Source: an uncultured Collinsella sp. (lineage in GTDB: Bacteria; Actinomycetota; Coriobacteriia; Coriobacteriales; Coriobacteriaceae). From it: a DNA stretch of 28,149 nt. Below the pieces are notes generated by a model that worked only from the letters and a program-made list of their open reading frames with translations, searched no databases and had not been told where the DNA came from. Each line of letters starts with the position of its first letter. Within the stretch, counting starts at the first letter, position 1. Shown here in pieces: positions 1 through 7,376 of this stretch. The DNA is taken from positions 1-28,149 of the forward strand of contig UQHQ01000027.1 of NCBI GenBank assembly GCA_900540945.1, written 5' to 3'. A program made the position numbers and the translations under genes.

Positions 1-1324
1 GACCAGAACGGGAGCCCAGTTTGCCCGGGGAGTTGCCGGTCATAAACTCAACCTCGGTATTGGCGGTGCCGCCGCCGTAGGCGCTCACGTAGAGCTTGCC
101 GCGGCTGAGGCAGTTGGACAGGCTCTTAAAGTACTGCGGACCCTCGTAGCCGGCGCGCATGTTCTGGTAGATCGACAGATCCGAGAACGTCTCGTTCATG
201 ATGGCGATGACCGTGGGCTTCTCGCTGTCGAACTGCTCCTGGGCGGCGGCGCGCTCGTCGCTCTTGGCCGCGTCGGACTTGTCGTAGGCCTTGGCGTACT
301 TTTTGAGCGTGGCCTTGGCATCGTCGACGGAGTAGTCGGCGGGTTTGGGCGGCTTGATGGACTGTGCCGCACTAATAAAGGCAGGCAGGTAGCCCTCGCG
401 CCAGTAGCTCTCGAGCGGACGCCAGGTGTAGACGGTGATGCCGAGAGTGTTGTAGTAGTCGATGAGCGTAACATGCGCGGTCACACCGCCCAGGCACAGC
501 ACGGCCACGAGCAGGTTGGTGAGCAGCATGCGCTTGGCGTTGGCGGCGCCCTTCTGACGGTGCGGTGCCACCAGGCCAGCGTACTCGCACAGCAGCATGG
601 CGATGGCGGTAAAGCCCATGGACAGCACACAGAACAGCGAGATGGAGAAGGTGTAGCCGGTGCCGGCGACCGCGGCGGCGGTGGAGATGGCCGAAAGGTC
701 GCCCGGCTGGATGGGCATGGACTTAAACGTGATAACGAAGAACTCGGCAATGCCCAGGATAAAGAGGGCAAAGGCCAGGACCGCGGGGGCTGCGCCGTGG
801 CGCTGGAATAGGAAGAACAAGCCGACCATGAGCGTGGTGATGATGGCCCACTCGAGCAGGATGCACAGGGGGTAGACCCAGGTAAAGTCGTGGTTGGACG
901 ATACCTCCATGCCCAGCAGCGCAAAGACGCCGGCGAGCAGCAGGCACAGGACGGCGGCGACGAGCGGTTTGCCCACAAAGGCGCCGCGCAGGCGGGCGAG
1001 CTTGCCGGTGGGGGCGGGGGCGTCGGGCGCGGCGAACGCAAAGACGCGCGGGGCGATGCGGTCGCGTGCGATGCTGGCCCAAGCGCAGCCGGTGAGGATG
1101 GCGTTGGTCAGGATGAGCATCACAAAGGCGAGCGGCTCGTTTTGAGCGACGAGGCCCACGGCGCCCCAAATAGTCAAAAAGACCTGGAACAGGCCGAAGG
1201 CGACGCTCCACCCAAGAGCGCTTTTGGCAACGGTGCCCGACTGAGCGCGAATGGCCTTGGCCTCGCGCAAGACAAGGTAGACGGTCGCCGCAAGACCGAC
1301 GAGCGAGATGGCGGCAGCGAACAT
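1..1324 (-). CDS. LTA synthase-like membrane sulfatase, cut by window edge
   Basis: The frame reads from ATG at 1324 to the window edge without a stop (441 codons), so the C-terminus is missing. The start is supported by a GTGAGGAG Shine-Dalgarno sequence about 7 nt upstream. The N-terminal part has several hydrophobic spans (roughly residues 1-270), then a soluble linker, then the start of an extracellular sulfatase-type domain. Two family landmarks are visible: an N-E-T-F-S-D motif with E378, matching the metal-binding Glu of LtaS, and G-G-G-T-A-N-T-E with T420, matching the catalytic Thr. LtaS-family enzymes transfer glycerol-phosphate from phosphatidylglycerol outside the membrane, but relatives act on other polymers, so the substrate is open. 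It is divergent from the nitroreductase gene. Family assignment is firm, exact role is inference. Confidence 0.88.
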   Translation of the reverse strand, partial: MFAAAISLVGLAATVYLVLREAKAIRAQSGTVAKSALGWSVAFGLFQVFLTIWGAVGLVAQNEPLAFVMLILTNAILTGCAWASIARDRIAPRVFAFAAPDAPAPTGKLARLRGAFVGKPLVAAVLCLLLAGVFALLGMEVSSNHDFTWVYPLCILLEWAIITTLMVGLFFLFQRHGAAPAVLAFALFILGIAEFFVITFKSMPIQPGDLSAISTAAAVAGTGYTFSISLFCVLSMGFTAIAMLLCEYAGLVAPHRQKGAANAKRMLLTNLLVAVLCLGGVTAHVTLIDYYNTLGITVYTWRPLESYWREGYLPAFISAAQSIKPPKPADYSVDDAKATLKKYAKAYDKSDAAKSDERAAAQEQFDSEKPTVIAIMNETFSDLSIYQNMRAGYEGPQYFKSLSNCLSRGKLYVSAYGGGTANTEVEFMTGNSPGKLGSRSG

Positions 1325-1537
1325 GCTGAGACTCCTCACAAACTAAAACGTACGAAAGCGGGGGTTTACCCGATTGTTACCAAGATATGCGCTGCAATTG
1401 GTGTCTGCGCACAACAACCAGCCATATTAACGCGCACGTGTGGCGGTGTGGCGCAATGTAGTGGCGACCTGCGCGATAATGGACGGGAATTACACGGAAA
1501 CGTAAAGGCTTCTTAAAGAATTAGCGAGGATGAGGCG

Positions 1538-2386
1538 ATGAACGAGCAGGTTTGCACCAAGGCTGTGGATACGAACGGTTATCCGGTCGAGACGACGGGC
1601 AATGCGGTGCTGGACACGTTGGAGCACCGTTCCTCCACGCGTGTCTTTGCGCGTGATGACGACGACCGCCCCGTGGCGGTGACCGACGAGCAGCGGGCGG
1701 CGATTCTGCATGCGGCGAGCCGTGCGCCGTCGGCAGGCGCCATGATGATGTATTCCATCGTAAGCATTCGCGAGCAGGCTACGCTGGACCGCCTCGCCGA
1801 CCTGTGCGATCACCAGCCCATGATCGCCAAGGCGCCCTGGGCACTAATATTTGTGGTCGATTATGCCAAGTGGATCGATCTGTTTGAGCACGTGGGCTGC
1901 TTTGAGCCCGAGTTTGTCGAGCGTACGGGCAAGGCGCCCCGCCGCGCGCCGGGTCTGGGCGACTTTGCCATCGCGGCCCAGGACGCCGTGATCGCTGCGC
2001 AAAACGCCGTGGTTGCCGCCGAGGCCCTGGGGCTGGGGAGCTGCTACATCGGCGATATCGTCGAGAATGCCGAGGAAGTTGCCGAGCTGCTGGACTTGCC
2101 GCCCTATACCATGCCGCTGTCGATGCTCATCATCGGCACGCCCCGTAAGGAGCGTCCGGCCATTGCGCATCCCGTGGTGAACCTGGTGCACGAGGAGCGC
2201 TACTGCCGCGCCGATGCCGCGACCATGGACGCGCAGGTGGCCGAGATGGACGCGATGTTCCGTCCGCATGCCCGCGAGGTGGGGGAGCGCGTCGTGGACA
2301 TCTATACCCGTAAGCACACGAGTCCCTTTATGGCCGAGATGAGCCGCTCCATGGAGTGGTGGTTCAAAAATTGGCTTGGAAAATGA
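1538..2386 (+). CDS. Nitroreductase family protein
   Basis: This 282-aa protein fits the FMN-dependent nitroreductase fold. It has the family's early R-S-S-T-R phosphate-binding motif at residues 31-35, an A-P-S-A-G-A segment at 63-68, and G-L-G-S-C-Y-I-G at about 165-172, the usual glycine-rich FMN-contact region. It is longer than the minimal 170-220 aa family members, with extra residues at both ends; the C-terminal 60 residues, rich in charged residues and M-x-R motifs, are not part of the core fold. Such proteins reduce nitro groups, quinones or flavins with NAD(P)H in the cytoplasm; the substrate cannot be told from sequence. ATG at 1538 has a weak GAGG upstream. The gene is monocistronic and is followed 3 nt later by a perfect hairpin. 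Confidence 0.88.
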   Translation: MNEQVCTKAVDTNGYPVETTGNAVLDTLEHRSSTRVFARDDDDRPVAVTDEQRAAILHAASRAPSAGAMMMYSIVSIREQATLDRLADLCDHQPMIAKAPWALIFVVDYAKWIDLFEHVGCFEPEFVERTGKAPRRAPGLGDFAIAAQDAVIAAQNAVVAAEALGLGSCYIGDIVENAEEVAELLDLPPYTMPLSMLIIGTPRKERPAIAHPVVNLVHEERYCRADAATMDAQVAEMDAMFRPHAREVGERVVDIYTRKHTSPFMAEMSRSMEWWFKNWLGK

Positions 2387-2388
2387 CG

Positions 2389-2421
2389 AATGTGACAAAG
2401 GGAAAGTCCCTTTGTCACATT
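2389..2421. repeat. Perfect 15-bp hairpin, GTGACAAAGGG family
   Basis: Two 15-nt arms (2389-2403 and 2407-2421) are exact reverse complements around a 3-nt loop. It lies just after the nitroreductase stop. No T-run follows on either strand, so it is not a textbook intrinsic terminator. A near copy with one arm mismatch lies at 25490-25522, and a single half-site is at about 27039-27049. This suggests a dispersed palindromic repeat that may also end transcription. Confidence 0.8.
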
Positions 2422-2483
2422 CCATATCGCCGAGATGGCTTAAAGGCCGTATAAATGTTTATCTAGCTGGGAAAACAGTGCCA

Positions 2484-2510
2484 TTCAAACATGGGCCGAT
2501 TACCTATAAT
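2484..2510 (+). promoter_or_regulatory. Candidate kup promoter
   Basis: A perfect TATAAT sits at 2505-2510, 35 bp before the kup start codon. The best upstream hexamer is TTCAAA at 2484-2489, with a short 15-bp spacer, so the -35 is weak. The predicted leader is only about 30 nt, too short for a c-di-AMP riboswitch of the kind that precedes some potassium transporter genes. Confidence 0.45.
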
Positions 2511-2545
2511 TCCTTCGAACATTAAAGTTGGGAGGAAACCGGCTT

Positions 2546-4573
2546 ATGGAACAAAAGGCCAAGGAGGCAGCCTCGCACGCTGCGATTCCTGTGAGCATCT
2601 CGGCGATGCTCGTCACGCTGGGCGTGGTGTACGGCGATATCGGCACCAGCCCTATGTATGTAACCAAGGCGCTCGTTGCCGGCAACGGCGGCATCGGAAG
2701 CGTCACGGAGGAGTTCGTGCTCGGCGCGCTCTCCCTTGTCGTGTGGACGGTCACGTTGCTGACCACCATCAAGTATGTGCTCATCTCGCTGCGCGCCGAT
2801 AACCATGGTGAGGGTGGCATCTTTGCCCTGTACAGCCTGGTCAAGCGCTGCGGCAAGTGGCTTATCATCCCCGCCATGCTGGGCGGCGCCGCGCTGCTCG
2901 CCGACGGCATCCTGACGCCGGCCGTTACCGTTACCACGGCCATCGAGGGCCTGCGCACCATCCCGGCGGTCCATGCCGTGCTGGGCGATGACCAGGGCCG
3001 CGTCGTCGCCATTACGCTCGCCATCATCATCGTGCTCTTCTTGGTACAGCGCATCGGTACGGCCAAGATCGGTCACGCCTTTGGCCCCATCATGACGCTG
3101 TGGTTCCTGTTCCTGGGCGGCACGGGTCTGTTCTTTGTCTTCCAGCACCCCGCCGTGCTGCTGTGCCTCAACCCGGTGCGCGGCATCGCCTTTTTGCTGA
3201 GCCCCAACAACCACGCGGGCATCATGATTCTGGGCAGCTGCTTCCTCGCCACCACCGGTGCCGAGGCGCTCTACTCCGACATGGGCCACGTCGGCCGCGG
3301 CAACATCTACGCTACCTGGCCGTTCGTTAAGTGCTGCCTGCTGCTGTCCTATATGGGCCAGGGCGCTTGGCTTATGAACAACGCCGCCAACCCCGAGCTC
3401 ATGGGCATTGCCGACCTCAACCCGTTCTACCAGATGCTCGCCCCGGGCCTGCGTCCCTTTGCCGTAGGCCTTTCCACCGTTGCGGCCATCATTGCCTCGC
3501 AGGCGCTCATCACCGGCGCATTCTCGCTGGTGTCCGAGGCCAGCCGTCTGGACCTCATGCCGCACATGCAGGTCTTCTACCCTGCCGAGACCAAGGGCCA
3601 GCTCTACATCCCCATGGTCAACAACGTCATGCTTGTCGGCTGCGTCATCGTGGTGCTGCTGTTCCAGAACTCGGCGCATATGGAAGCCGCGTACGGCCTT
3701 GCCATTACGCTGACTATGATGTGCACCACGCTGCTGCTCTTCTTCTACCTGCACGAGGAGCGCAAGCTCAAGGTTGCTCCGTGGATCTTCGCGGCCTTCT
3801 TCCTTTTGCTCGAAGGCTTCTTCTTCGTGAGCTCGCTCACCAAGTTCTTCCACGGCGGCTATTTCACCATCCTCATGGCTGCACTCATCATGGGCATTAT
3901 GGTGTGCTGGTACAACGGCACGGCGGTCGAGCAGCGCCAGTTTACGCTGCTGCCGCTGCGCAGCTACCTGCCGCAGCTCAAGCGCCTGCGCGACGACGAC
4001 CGTTACGAGCGCATGAGTGACAACGTCGTGTACCTGACCAAGGACACCCATACCGACTACATCGACCGCGATATCGTCTATTCGATCTTGGACAAGCATC
4101 CCAAGCGTGCCCGCGCCTGGTGGTTCGTGAATGTCGAGACCATGGACGAGCCGCACACCTTTGCCTATTCGGTCGAGACGTTCGGCACCGACTACGTGTT
4201 CCGCGTGCACCTGTACCTGGGCTACAAGATCAACCAGCGCGTCAATGCCTACCTGCGTCAGGTTGTTCAGGACCTGGCTGCCACCGGCGAGCTGCCGCCG
4301 CAGACGCATGACTACTCGGTCTACAAGGATCCGGGTAACATCGGCACGTTCAAGTTCGTCCTGATCCGTAAGCTTCTGGCGCCCGAAAGCGATGTGGAGC
4401 CCAGCGAGCGTACGGCCATCACGCTCAAGTACATCATTCGCCGCGCCGCCGGCACGCCCGCGCGTTGGTACGGCCTGGAGAACTCCAACGTGAGCTTTGA
4501 GTACGTGCCGCTGTTCACCAAGTTCAAGGCCGTGAACAAGATGCAACGCCTGGCTCCCAACGAGCGGCCGTAG
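2546..4573 (+). CDS. kup: Kup/KUP-HAK family potassium uptake protein
   Basis: A 675-aa integral membrane protein that takes up potassium, in this family by K+/H+ symport. The signature G-D-I-G-T-S-P lies at residues 30-36 in the first membrane span. About 12 hydrophobic segments cover the first 450 residues, including the family's G-A-E-A-L-Y-S-D-M-G-H-V-G segment, followed by a soluble C-terminal domain of about 200 residues, the normal Kup layout and length. An in-frame TTG at 2528 is possible, but the strong GGAGG at 2531-2535 lies after it and 10 nt before ATG 2546, so 2546 is chosen. It is followed by a small membrane protein gene and then by a KdpD/KdpE-like pair, which makes this a potassium homeostasis locus. 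Confidence 0.95.
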   Translation: MEQKAKEAASHAAIPVSISAMLVTLGVVYGDIGTSPMYVTKALVAGNGGIGSVTEEFVLGALSLVVWTVTLLTTIKYVLISLRADNHGEGGIFALYSLVKRCGKWLIIPAMLGGAALLADGILTPAVTVTTAIEGLRTIPAVHAVLGDDQGRVVAITLAIIIVLFLVQRIGTAKIGHAFGPIMTLWFLFLGGTGLFFVFQHPAVLLCLNPVRGIAFLLSPNNHAGIMILGSCFLATTGAEALYSDMGHVGRGNIYATWPFVKCCLLLSYMGQGAWLMNNAANPELMGIADLNPFYQMLAPGLRPFAVGLSTVAAIIASQALITGAFSLVSEASRLDLMPHMQVFYPAETKGQLYIPMVNNVMLVGCVIVVLLFQNSAHMEAAYGLAITLTMMCTTLLLFFYLHEERKLKVAPWIFAAFFLLLEGFFFVSSLTKFFHGGYFTILMAALIMGIMVCWYNGTAVEQRQFTLLPLRSYLPQLKRLRDDDRYERMSDNVVYLTKDTHTDYIDRDIVYSILDKHPKRARAWWFVNVETMDEPHTFAYSVETFGTDYVFRVHLYLGYKINQRVNAYLRQVVQDLAATGELPPQTHDYSVYKDPGNIGTFKFVLIRKLLAPESDVEPSERTAITLKYIIRRAAGTPARWYGLENSNVSFEYVPLFTKFKAVNKMQRLAPNERP

Positions 4574-4633
4574 ACGTCGGCGGCTACACGGAGTTGGTTT
4601 TTGATGGATAAGCATGAGGCCGGGGAGGTAAAC

Positions 4634-4828
4634 ATGGATACAAAGGCGCTCGATGGCCGTGAGGCGGTGGTCGAAATGGTGCGTGAGGCGCGCGTCGACG
4701 CCGCCGAAGATCGGTTCTTTACGAATCGTGCCAACATGGACATGGCCGACCGCGTGATCTCGATCGTGGCACTGGTATTTGGAGCGGTGTGCGTGTGTGC
4801 CCTGCTCGCGCACGTGCTGTTTGTCTAG
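4634..4828 (+). CDS. Small single-span membrane protein downstream of kup
   Basis: A 64-aa protein with a charged N-terminal half and one hydrophobic segment at about residues 42-64, ending three residues or fewer after the predicted span. The start ATG 4634 follows GGGGAGG (4622-4628) by 5 nt. An upstream in-frame ATG at 4601 has no comparable ribosome site. It begins 60 nt after the kup stop, and a terminator follows at 4874-4911, so it is probably co-transcribed with kup. I do not recognise the family. A role as an accessory or regulatory subunit of Kup is only a guess from position and topology. The charged stretch with alternating E/R/D could form an amphipathic helix at the inner membrane face. 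Confidence 0.6.
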   Translation: MDTKALDGREAVVEMVREARVDAAEDRFFTNRANMDMADRVISIVALVFGAVCVCALLAHVLFV

Positions 4829-4873
4829 CGACCGCCGGTTGCAAAGGCTATACACTTGGAACCACCACAAGGG

Positions 4874-4920
4874 AAACCACCACAAAGGTGCCTGTCCCTT
4901 TGTGGTGGTTTTTGTTTTTG
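4874..4920 (+). terminator. Intrinsic terminator after the kup unit
   Basis: Arms 4874-4888 and 4897-4911 are perfectly complementary (15 bp) around an 8-nt loop, followed by a T-rich tract to 4919. This separates kup and the small gene from the two-component pair. A partial direct copy of the left arm precedes it at 4859-4873. The CCACCACAAAGG core links it to the dispersed CACAAAGG/GACAAAGG hairpins elsewhere in the window. Confidence 0.85.
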
Positions 4921-4939
4921 AGAGAGGGGCGGGACGCTG

Positions 4940-6565
4940 ATGGACGTCCGTACGGACGGCGATATTGCCGATAGCTTTTGGTGGCGGCGCACAACGCTGA
5001 CGCGCCGCACTCCTCTGTATGACGCCTGCGTATCGGTGGGGCTGCTGGTCGCGGCGACGATTGTGGGCGCGCTACTCGACCATCCGGGTCTCGCGCCGAG
5101 CATCATGATCGTCTATGTGTTTGCCGTTCAGCTGTGCGCATTCTTTACCTGGAGTCGCCTGTATTGCTTGCTGAGCTCGGCTGCCGCCGTGGCGCTCTAC
5201 AACTTCTTGTTTGTCGACCCGCGCTACTCGCTGTCGCTTATCGACCGCGGCTATCCCGGCATGTTCTTCATCATGTTCGTGGTCTCGCTTGTGTCGAGTT
5301 CGATTGCGTTGGCCCTGCGCCGCGCCTTGGCACAGGCTGCCGCCAGCGACCGCCGCACGCATATGGTGCTCGAGACCAACCGCATGCTGCAGCGGTGCGC
5401 CGATCAGCATCAGATCGTTCACGCCATGGCCACGCAGCTGGCGCGTCTTTCGGGCTGCCCTGTCGTGTGGTACAGCGCCGACGCCGAGGGCGATGACCTG
5501 CTGCCGCGCGCGACTTACACGGCCGTGGGCGATGCCGCACCGGTGCACGAACTGGCGCCGCAGATGCCGCCTCGGCTCTCGGCGTCCGCCTATGTGGGAA
5601 CGCCGCTCGACGCCACGTTTGGCGGCTCGGCGTTTTATGGCATCTACCTGACGGTTCGCACGGGCGACGGCTTCGCGCGCTCGGGCGATCCCGCCTCGGT
5701 GGTGGGCGTGCTGGCTATCGTTGCCGAGCCCGACGTGCTGACGCATGAGGAGCGGACACTTGCCGATGCCATCGTGAGCGAAGGCGAGCTGGCGCTCGAT
5801 CGCGCCCGCGCCATGGAGGCCCGCGAGGAGGCGGCGGTGCTTGCCAAAAATGAGCAGCTGCGCGCCAACCTGCTGCGCTCCATCTCGCATGACCTGCGCA
5901 CGCCGCTCACCAGTATTTCGGGCAATGCCGATGTGCTGCTCGACCAGGGCTCGACCGGCACCGCCGTGCTCGACGCCCAGACGCGCCGCGGCCTGCTCCT
6001 GTCCATTCGCTCGGATGCGCAATGGCTCAACGCCACCGTCGAGAACCTGCTCGCCATCACCAAGCTCGAGGGCGGCGGTATGCGCCTGTCGACCACGCTC
6101 GAGCTCATGGACGATATCGTGGAGGAGGCGCTGCGCCACGTGAACCCTGCCGTGCGCGAGCACGACCTTAAGGTGGTGGCGTGCGATGAGCCGGCGCTCG
6201 TCAACGTCGATGCGCGCCTGATGGTGCAGCTGGTGGTCAATCTGGTGAACAACGCCATCACCTATACGCCCGCAGGCTCGCATATCATGATTTCGATTAG
6301 CGTCGACGATGGACGCGTGGCGTGCTCGGTGGCCGATGACGGCCCGGGCATTGCGCCCGAGGACCGCGAGCGAATCTTTGAGTCGTTCTACACCGCCAAC
6401 CACGGTCTTGCCGACAGCCATCGCAGCGTGGGCCTGGGTCTTTCGCTCTGCCGCTCCATTGCGCTGGCGCATGGCGGTAGCATAGAGGTTGCCGCGGCGG
6501 ACCCGCACGGCTCGGTCTTTACGATTGAGCTTCCCGTCGCCGACGTTTCGTTTGATAAGGAGTAG
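4940..6565 (+). CDS. KdpD-like sensor histidine kinase lacking the N-terminal KdpD domain
   Basis: A 541-aa membrane kinase. Residues 1-25 are a short cytoplasmic lead. Residues 26-130 carry four closely packed membrane spans of DUF4118 type, including N-F-L-F-V-D-P-R-Y-S-L (88-98), the hallmark of KdpD. A GAF-like region follows (about 140-290), then a HisKA domain with phosphoacceptor H317 in S-H-D-L-R-T-P, an N-box around N434-N438, the G1 box D-D-G-P-G at 466-470 and G2 V-G-L-G-L-S at 497-502. Full-length KdpD is about 900 aa with a cytoplasmic KdpD/Usp half that senses K+ and c-di-AMP; that half is absent here. ATG 4940 follows a GAGAGGGGCGG purine stretch. It is co-transcribed with the response regulator 4 nt downstream. 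The likely output is potassium or turgor response; the target genes are not shown, but kup is the obvious candidate. Confidence 0.9.
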   Translation: MDVRTDGDIADSFWWRRTTLTRRTPLYDACVSVGLLVAATIVGALLDHPGLAPSIMIVYVFAVQLCAFFTWSRLYCLLSSAAAVALYNFLFVDPRYSLSLIDRGYPGMFFIMFVVSLVSSSIALALRRALAQAAASDRRTHMVLETNRMLQRCADQHQIVHAMATQLARLSGCPVVWYSADAEGDDLLPRATYTAVGDAAPVHELAPQMPPRLSASAYVGTPLDATFGGSAFYGIYLTVRTGDGFARSGDPASVVGVLAIVAEPDVLTHEERTLADAIVSEGELALDRARAMEAREEAAVLAKNEQLRANLLRSISHDLRTPLTSISGNADVLLDQGSTGTAVLDAQTRRGLLLSIRSDAQWLNATVENLLAITKLEGGGMRLSTTLELMDDIVEEALRHVNPAVREHDLKVVACDEPALVNVDARLMVQLVVNLVNNAITYTPAGSHIMISISVDDGRVACSVADDGPGIAPEDRERIFESFYTANHGLADSHRSVGLGLSLCRSIALAHGGSIEVAAADPHGSVFTIELPVADVSFDKE

Positions 6566-6569
6566 CGCT

Positions 6570-7283
6570 GTGCCGAACTCTGCCGTAAAACCGCTCATCT
6601 TGGTCGTTGAGGACGATCCCGCCGTCCGCAACCTTATTGTTGCCGCGCTCGAGGCGCACGGCTTGCGTCATATGGCCGTGGAGACCGCCCATGCCGCCAT
6701 CGCCGCCGCCTCATCGCAGGCACCGAGCATCGTGCTGCTCGATCTGGGCCTGCCCGATATGGACGGCGTCAAGGTGGTGGAGTCGGTGCGCGCATGGTCG
6801 GGCATGCCGATCATCGTGGTCTCGGCGCGCAGCGAGGACGCGGACAAGATTCGCGCGCTCGATGCCGGCGCCGATGACTACCTGACCAAGCCGTTTTCGG
6901 TCGAGGAACTGCTTGCACGCATTCGCACGACGCTCAGGCGCCTTTCGTATGCGCAAACGGGTGGTGTTGCCTCCGAGGGCTCGTTCGATACCGGTGAGCT
7001 GCATATCGACTTTGATGCCGGCATTGCCACGATGGATGGCGAGGAGCTGCATCTGACGCCGATTGAGTACAAGCTCTTGTGCCTGCTGGCACATAACGCC
7101 GACAAGGTACTAACGCACCAGTTTATCCTGCACGAGATTTGGGGCACGGCAACTAAGAGCGACCTGGCGAGCCTGCGCGTCTTTATGGGCACGCTGCGCA
7201 AGAAGATCGAGTCCGACCCCGCGCACCCGCGCTATATCCAGACGCATGTGGGTATCGGCTATCGCCTGGTCGCCCAAGGGTAG
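6570..7283 (+). CDS. kdpE: KdpE-like OmpR/PhoB-family response regulator
   Basis: A 237-aa DNA-binding regulator, partner of the preceding kinase. The receiver domain (about 8-123) has the acidic pair D15-D16, phosphoacceptor D58 in L-L-D-L-G-L-P-D-M-D-G, and K107 in Y-L-T-K-P-F. The C-terminal winged-helix domain (about 140-237) shows the KdpE-like L-T-P-I-E-Y-K-L-L segment and the Y-I-Q-T-H-V-G-I-G-Y-R-L ending. A longer frame exists upstream but overlaps the kinase gene. GTG 6570 is chosen because AAGGAG (6557-6562) lies 7 nt before it, overlapping the end of the kinase frame. The kdpFABC pump genes usually found beside this pair are not in the window, so the regulator may act on kup. Confidence 0.9.
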   Translation: MPNSAVKPLILVVEDDPAVRNLIVAALEAHGLRHMAVETAHAAIAAASSQAPSIVLLDLGLPDMDGVKVVESVRAWSGMPIIVVSARSEDADKIRALDAGADDYLTKPFSVEELLARIRTTLRRLSYAQTGGVASEGSFDTGELHIDFDAGIATMDGEELHLTPIEYKLLCLLAHNADKVLTHQFILHEIWGTATKSDLASLRVFMGTLRKKIESDPAHPRYIQTHVGIGYRLVAQG

Positions 7284-7307
7284 GACGGCGTCCGCCATCC
7301 CACTATG

Positions 7308-7373
7308 AGTTGCGGTGAAATACGGTCTAAATTTGCCTAATTCCAGGCAAGCAGTCCATATTCCACCGCAACT
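7308..7373. repeat. Compound palindrome between convergent genes
   Basis: Arms 7308-7325 and 7356-7373 match over 18 bp with two differences; on the minus strand both differences become G-U pairs, so the RNA read in the rlmKL direction forms an unbroken 18-bp stem. An inner 6-bp hairpin (7333-7338 with 7345-7350) sits in the loop. It begins 25 nt after the kdpE stop and ends 3 nt before the rlmKL stop codon. No T-tract is present. It may act as a 3' end or be a miniature repeat. Confidence 0.7.
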
Positions 7374-7376
7374 TTG

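Noticed and set aside
2422..2545. c-di-AMP (ydaO-type) riboswitch upstream of kup
   Set aside because: The space after the TATAAT is about 30 nt and no matching fold was seen.
2528..2545. TTG start for kup
   Set aside because: The strong GGAGG lies inside this stretch and correctly spaces ATG 2546.
2522..4885. 787-codon open frame antisense to kup
   Set aside because: Translation is His/Gln/Gly-rich and motif-free; it is a shadow of codon bias in the real gene, which has all Kup landmarks.
5072..6631. 519-codon frame antisense to the histidine kinase
   Set aside because: Arg/His/Ala-rich shadow without recognisable motifs.
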